Shown: in pieces, positions 6,309 to 9,534 of the stretch
Position numbering within the stretch: position 1 is the stretch's first letter
How the letters are laid out: each line of letters begins with the position of its first letter
Assembly: GCA_017447005.1 (NCBI GenBank)
Contig: JAFSOM010000502.1
Span: 1-9,534, forward strand
DNA: 9,534 nucleotides
From: Oscillibacter sp.
GTDB taxonomy: Bacteria; Bacillota; Clostridia; Oscillospirales; Oscillospiraceae
Direction of reading: 5' to 3'
Made by a program: the position numbers and the translations under genes
The notes under the pieces: model-generated
The model's database searches: none
The model's input: the letters and a program-made list of their open reading frames with translations, nothing else
What the model was told of the DNA's origin: nothing

Positions 6309-7260
6309 AGGCCCCTTGAACGGGCGAAACCCGGTTCTCAAATCGCCCGCGGAACAGGTCAAGTATTATCTGGTGTGCGAGGGCAAAGACACCGAACGGA
6401 TATATTTTGAGACGCTGGAACGCTGTCGGGAGGAACTCGGCGTTCATCCGCGCACGGGACTGGTTTTGCTGGTACGCGGTTACAGCGAATACCGCCTGAC
6501 CAATCCGAAAAGCCTGCTGGAAACGGTGATGAAATATAGGGACGAAAGCGACAAAGGCGTAATTTCCTATCGGCTTCTGATAGACTGGATTCTGGATTCC
6601 ATTATGGAGCGAAAAGGTCTCGTTTCTCCGGATAAATGGACGAAAGGAATCAAAATTTCTCTGTATACGGTTGCGCGCAAGCGTATGGGCGTAGCGTTAG
6701 AGGATACGTTTTCCCTTACGGAAGCGAAAGCGGTCTGCGAAAAGTTTTCAGAGAACCTTTCGCAGTACGAGAAGGACGGATGGACGGAAATTGTCCGCGA
6801 CATCCCCGATATGATAGAACCCGCGTTCGCCGCTTACGACCCCTCCAAGGATAAGATTTGCCTGGTTGTTGACCGCGATAAGGAAAGTTTCACCGACGAG
6901 CAATACAAGGACGTGTTGAACCGTTGCCGCGAAACGAAAAATATGGACTGCTACCCGTCCAATCCCTGTTTCGAGTTCTGGCTCCTCATGCACTATGACG
7001 AGGTTCTCAAACTGGACAGGAATCAGTTGAAGGAAAATCCTAAATCCGGAGACGGAAAGAAAAGTCCGCGTTACGCGGAAATCGAAATGCGCAAGCTCAT
7101 GCCGGACTATACGAAATCCGCTTACGACGCGCAAAGCCTCATGAAACGCATTGACCGCGCCGTTGAAAATGAACGCGCTTTCTGTGAAGACGCGGATAAT
7201 TTGCGCTTTGAGATTGGCAGTCGGGTCGGGATTTTGATTCGGGCCTTGCGCGGACAATGA
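6295..7260 (+). CDS. RloB-family Toprim-like protein (putative nuclease effector)
   Basis: A 321-residue partner of the upstream ATPase. Near the N-terminus YYLVCEGKDTERIYF (24-38) holds the Toprim-type glutamate (Glu29). ICLVVDRDKE (188-197) supplies the DxD pair (Asp193, Asp195). SNPCFEFWLLMHYDE (222-236) is the hallmark of RloB proteins. About 160 residues separate Glu29 from the DxD, versus a few tens usual in Toprim folds, so about 100 residues are inserted (roughly 60-170, charged and helical). The start at 6295 follows AGGAGGGG (6283-6290) and overlaps the ATPase stop by 14 nt. The likely role is a metal-dependent nuclease released or activated by the ATPase on infection; the target is unknown. 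Could also cut tRNA or DNA. Confidence 0.8.
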   Translation: MRVSRGPLNGRNPVLKSPAEQVKYYLVCEGKDTERIYFETLERCREELGVHPRTGLVLLVRGYSEYRLTNPKSLLETVMKYRDESDKGVISYRLLIDWILDSIMERKGLVSPDKWTKGIKISLYTVARKRMGVALEDTFSLTEAKAVCEKFSENLSQYEKDGWTEIVRDIPDMIEPAFAAYDPSKDKICLVVDRDKESFTDEQYKDVLNRCRETKNMDCYPSNPCFEFWLLMHYDEVLKLDRNQLKENPKSGDGKKSPRYAEIEMRKLMPDYTKSAYDAQSLMKRIDRAVENERAFCEDADNLRFEIGSRVGILIRALRGQ

Positions 7261-7269
7261 CGCTCAATC

Positions 7270-7424
7270 CAATGTCATTAACTTAGAGCGTTCGCAAGAC
7301 CCCTCCCCCTCTCCCCCTCCCCTTTCAGGGGCGGGGGAACGGATTTTTCAGGCCGCCGAAAGTCCCGGAAGTCCCCCCTGAAAGGGGGGATTTAGGGGGG
7401 TTACGCGTAAAGTTAATGACATTG
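7270..7424. mobile_element. MITE copy C, complete, with 9-bp target duplication
   Basis: A 155-bp element bounded by CAATGTCATTAACTTA (from 7270) and TAAAGTTAATGACATTG (to 7424), flanked by the perfect direct repeat CGCTCAATC (7261-7269 and 7425-7433). The interior closely matches copies A and B: a C-rich run, CCCC-TTTCA-GGGG hairpin, a short unique core, CCCCCCT-GAA-AGGGGGG hairpin and a G-rich run, so the whole element can fold on itself. It inserted 9 nt after the stop of the rloB-like gene, before that operon's terminator. It is the single-ended standard form against which copy B's duplication is judged. Confidence 0.93.
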
Positions 7425-7450
7425 CGCTCAATCGCCGTTCCATATCGTTC

Positions 7451-7485
7451 ACAGCGCGGCGCGTCATACGCGGCGCTGTTTTTTT
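7451..7485 (+). terminator. Intrinsic terminator of the RloAB-like operon
   Basis: The stem ACAGCGC...GCGCTGT, extended by an inner CGCG/CGCG pairing (2-nt GG bulge, loop TCATA), is followed by seven T's (7479-7485) on the plus strand. This is a strong rho-independent terminator facing the convergent sigma gene. Before MITE C inserted it would have lain about 26 nt after the rloB-like stop. Confidence 0.85.
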
Positions 7486-7497
7486 GCGCCGTAAGCG

Positions 7498-7893
7498 TCA
7501 GGAACCCGCGTTCCGTAACGGCGCGGCGCGCTCTAACTCTGTCCGTAAACGGGTCAGCGCTTTCTTTTCCAGTCGGGACACGTACGAACGGGAAATTCCG
7601 AATACCGCCGCCACTTCCCGTTGCGTCAGGGGAATGGAACCGTCCAAGCCGTAACGCAAGCGGATAATCTCCGATTCCCGCGCCGTTAAGCATTCGCGTA
7701 CCAGTCGCCGTACCCGTAACGCGTTGTCGCGGTCGTGCAAATCCTCCAACATCGTATCTTCCACGCCTACCACGTCCAATAACTGTAAACTGTCCTCCTG
7801 TCCGTCCGCGTCGATGGCCTCCGACAGCGATACCTCGTTTTGTAGCTTCCGCTGTCCGCGAAAGTACATCAGTATTTCATTCGCTATCCTCAC
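7498..7893 (-). CDS. sigK: C-terminal part of sporulation sigma-K (SpoIIIC-like, split gene)
   Basis: A 131-codon frame holding only the distal part of a late sporulation sigma factor. ANEILMYFR (4-12) matches the end of region 2.4. VSLSEAIDADGQEDSLQLLDVVG (21-43) resembles sigma-K (VSLHDPIG.DKEGNE..L.DVL) more than sigma-E. Region 4 follows, with RESEIIRLRYGL (72-83) and the -35-binding helix-turn-helix TQREVAAVFGISRSYVSRLEKKAL (90-113). Regions 1.2-2.3, which bind core polymerase and melt the -10, are missing, so alone it cannot be a working sigma factor. There is no start with a ribosome site: the nominal GTG at 7893 lies inside the recombinase gene. The layout matches B. subtilis spoIIIC, made whole when the skin element is excised in the mother cell. 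The 5' half must lie right of the window. Confidence 0.85.
   Translation of the reverse strand: MRIANEILMYFRGQRKLQNEVSLSEAIDADGQEDSLQLLDVVGVEDTMLEDLHDRDNALRVRRLVRECLTARESEIIRLRYGLDGSIPLTQREVAAVFGISRSYVSRLEKKALTRLRTELERAAPLRNAGS
7877..7881 (-). other. Probable skin excision crossover core (AATGA)
   Basis: On the minus strand AATGA lies at codons Asn5-Glu6 of the sigma fragment. It is the same pentamer, in the same protein position (ENE in B. subtilis sigma-K), at which SpoIVCA joins the two halves of sigK. The same bases supply the TGA stop of the recombinase. I infer this as one end of the intervening element; the other end is outside the window. Confidence 0.7.
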
Positions 7894-9534
7894 ACAAAAG
7901 CGTCTCCGCGTCCGATTCTTCGCCCCCGTCCGCGTCCGTCGCGGCGGAAATCAGCGGTTGCAAGTCCGGGTACTCTATCTCATCTTCCGACGCCCCGAAC
8001 AGTATGACGTGCGCAAATTCGCCGTCCCATATGACTTTGCGAATGAGCGTCCGCACGGCGGCGCGCTTCTCTGCTACGCTCATCGCGTCGATACTGTCGC
8101 GGAAATTCGTCAGCAACTGCCGCATGAGGTCAAATTCCATATCGCTTAACGCTTTCTGTTCCGTCAGCCCTTCCAACTCTCCGATTCTGACGCGCAACGT
8201 CTCCCCGGCGCGGCTCAACTCCTCAATCCGCGCCGCTACGCGTTTCCGCGCCGCGCCGTCGCCCAAATCCGCGAGACTGTCCGCCAGTCCCGTGATTTTT
8301 TTCTCGTTCTCCGCATACTCCTTGCGCAACTCGTCCAGCGTCGCGTCGTACTGTCCCCGGCTCCCCGTGTAGAAACGCTTGCTCTTTTCCAACTGCTCTA
8401 TAAAATGGCTGTCGTCGCCCGACAGCTTCTTGATTTCCTCTATTATGCCTTCGTCCAGCGCGTTTCCGTTCGCGTTGCGGAGATTGCAACGGCTCCGCTG
8501 ACTGCGTTCCTTCATCTTGCAAACGTAGGTGTAAATCGGCTTGCCGTCGGCGGTCATACGCTTCGTGAGTTTCGGATACATCCGGCTCCCGCAACGGCAA
8601 AAGAGCAGACCTGTCAATAACGCCTCATTGCTCCGGGGCTTGCGGTAGCCCTTCGACTTGTTGCGCTCTAAGGATTCCTGTACCTGTATCCACGTCTTGG
8701 CCGGGATGATTCCGGGGTGTTGTCCTACGGTGATAATCCACTCGTTGACGGGCAACGGTATCGCGGCGCGTCCCTTCTCTTGGTCAGTGCGGTTGTAGGC
8801 CAAAATTCCGCGTAAGCCGTCGAACGCTGACAAGTCGGAGAATATTTCCGCCTGCCTGTCCGCGAAATACCGGTAGGCGTCGGCGTCCGCTGTCAGGTAG
8901 ACGGGATTCTGTAAGATGTTCTTAATCGAAAAGCGCGTGAAATTCTTCCCGGTTTTGGTGACGCTCTGACGGCGCAGTAACTCCGTCTCGACTGCCGTCA
9001 GGGAATCGTACTCCGCGAACAGGCGGTAAATGTCGCGCACAATCTCCGCTTCCTCCGGTATCAATTTCAGTTGGCACATTTTGCGCGTCTTGCCGTCCAC
9101 GCTCACGCTCCTGACGCTCTCCGACGCGTACCCGGTAGGGGTGGCCCCGCCCAGCCAGCGGCCCGTTTTCGCCAGCTCGCGCATATTGTCCCGGATACGC
9201 TCCGCTATCGTCTCCCGCTCCAACTGCGAAAACACCGACGAAATATACATCATGGCGCGTCCCATAGGCGAACCCGTGTCGAACTGCTCCCGGATGGATA
9301 CGAAATCCACGTCCAGACGGCTCAACTCCTCAATCAGCGCGGAAAAGTCGCTGATGTTGCGGCTGATACGGTCAAGGCGGTATACGACAATGGCGCGGAA
9401 TTTGCCCTCATGCGCGGCTTTCATCATGCGCTGGTATCCGGGACGGTTCAGGTTGCCGCCGGAAAAGCCTTCGTCCTCGAATACGGCGGCGTTCTCGGCG
9501 GCGCTGTCGCCGTAGCGAGCGCGGATATGTTCCC
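7877..9534 (-). CDS. spoIVCA: Large serine recombinase, SpoIVCA-like (5' end beyond window)
   Basis: The 551 visible residues run off the right edge; the first-strand YxRVS catalytic serine is therefore not seen. Visible in order: FEDEGFSGGNLNRPGYQRM (18-36), YRLDRISRN (51-59) with conserved arginines, SPMGRAMMYISSVFSQLERETIAERI (88-113) ending the resolvase domain, then the Recombinase DNA-binding domain (about 125-300). A zinc ribbon follows with Cys312, Cys314, Cys338 and Cys349, then a coiled-coil (about 375-460) of the type that controls integration versus excision. It lies just upstream of the sigK 3' part on the same strand, overlapping it by 17 nt. Its likely job is excision of the intervening element in the sporulating mother cell. 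In B. subtilis the recombinase sits by the other sigK half, so the arrangement differs. A phage integrase that happens to use sigK is the alternative. Confidence 0.83.
   Translation of the reverse strand, partial: EHIRARYGDSAAENAAVFEDEGFSGGNLNRPGYQRMMKAAHEGKFRAIVVYRLDRISRNISDFSALIEELSRLDVDFVSIREQFDTGSPMGRAMMYISSVFSQLERETIAERIRDNMRELAKTGRWLGGATPTGYASESVRSVSVDGKTRKMCQLKLIPEEAEIVRDIYRLFAEYDSLTAVETELLRRQSVTKTGKNFTRFSIKNILQNPVYLTADADAYRYFADRQAEIFSDLSAFDGLRGILAYNRTDQEKGRAAIPLPVNEWIITVGQHPGIIPAKTWIQVQESLERNKSKGYRKPRSNEALLTGLLFCRCGSRMYPKLTKRMTADGKPIYTYVCKMKERSQRSRCNLRNANGNALDEGIIEEIKKLSGDDSHFIEQLEKSKRFYTGSRGQYDATLDELRKEYAENEKKITGLADSLADLGDGAARKRVAARIEELSRAGETLRVRIGELEGLTEQKALSDMEFDLMRQLLTNFRDSIDAMSVAEKRAAVRTLIRKVIWDGEFAHVILFGASEDEIEYPDLQPLISAATDADGGEESDAETLLCEDSE

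Noticed and set aside
1..7433. Three spaced repeats as a CRISPR-like array
   Set aside because: The copies are kilobases apart with inverted ends and target duplications, so they are mobile elements.
7498..7893. Reading the sigma fragment as a complete small sigma factor or sigma-E remnant
   Set aside because: Region 2 is missing, the nominal start lies in the recombinase, and the VSL..I..D stretch is closer to sigma-K; the split-gene reading explains all of this.

Overview
The window looks like a chromosomal segment of a GC-rich, endospore-forming Firmicute, probably a clostridial (Oscillospira/Ruminococcus-type) lineage. The support is the 3' part of a sporulation sigma-K gene lying against a SpoIVCA-type large serine recombinase, a YlbJ-like membrane protein, strong AGGAGG-type ribosome binding sites, and a TetR regulator divergent from a nitroreductase operon. 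No rRNA, tRNA or CRISPR array is visible. The exact taxon is an inference.

Left part (1-2887): the right end of a palindromic, GC-rich miniature element (MITE A), a short gene-free stretch with a long perfect hairpin, then a two-gene minus-strand operon. The operon holds a TM1586-type nitroreductase followed by a zinc-less MDR quinone-oxidoreductase-like protein. A TetR-type regulator is transcribed divergently and probably controls it. This reads as a redox/electrophile detoxification module.

Middle part (2888-7490): a second MITE copy (B) with a perfect 9-bp target duplication has landed inside a promoter, between its -35 and -10 boxes. Downstream are a short helix-turn-helix ORF resembling the start of an IS630-type transposase, a YlbJ-like membrane protein, and a two-gene cassette: an AAA ATPase (RloA-like) overlapping a Toprim-like RloB-family protein. 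The pair has its own near-consensus promoter with a built-in inverted repeat, and resembles two-component ATPase-plus-Toprim anti-phage systems. A third MITE copy (C), again with a perfect 9-bp duplication, sits between the rloB-like stop codon and the operon's intrinsic terminator.

Right part (7498-9534, minus strand): a 131-codon reading frame encodes only the C-terminal part (regions 3-4) of sigma-K. It is abutted by a large serine recombinase whose TGA stop falls inside an AATGA pentamer at the asparagine-glutamate codons where Bacillus subtilis sigK is split by the skin element. The simplest reading is that the window catches one junction of a skin-like element excised during sporulation. 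Its interior, and the sigK 5' half, would lie beyond the right edge.

The strongest points for follow-up are the sigK/skin junction, the 9-bp-duplicating MITE family (one copy rebuilding a promoter), and the RloAB-like cassette whose RloB has an extra segment of about 100 residues.
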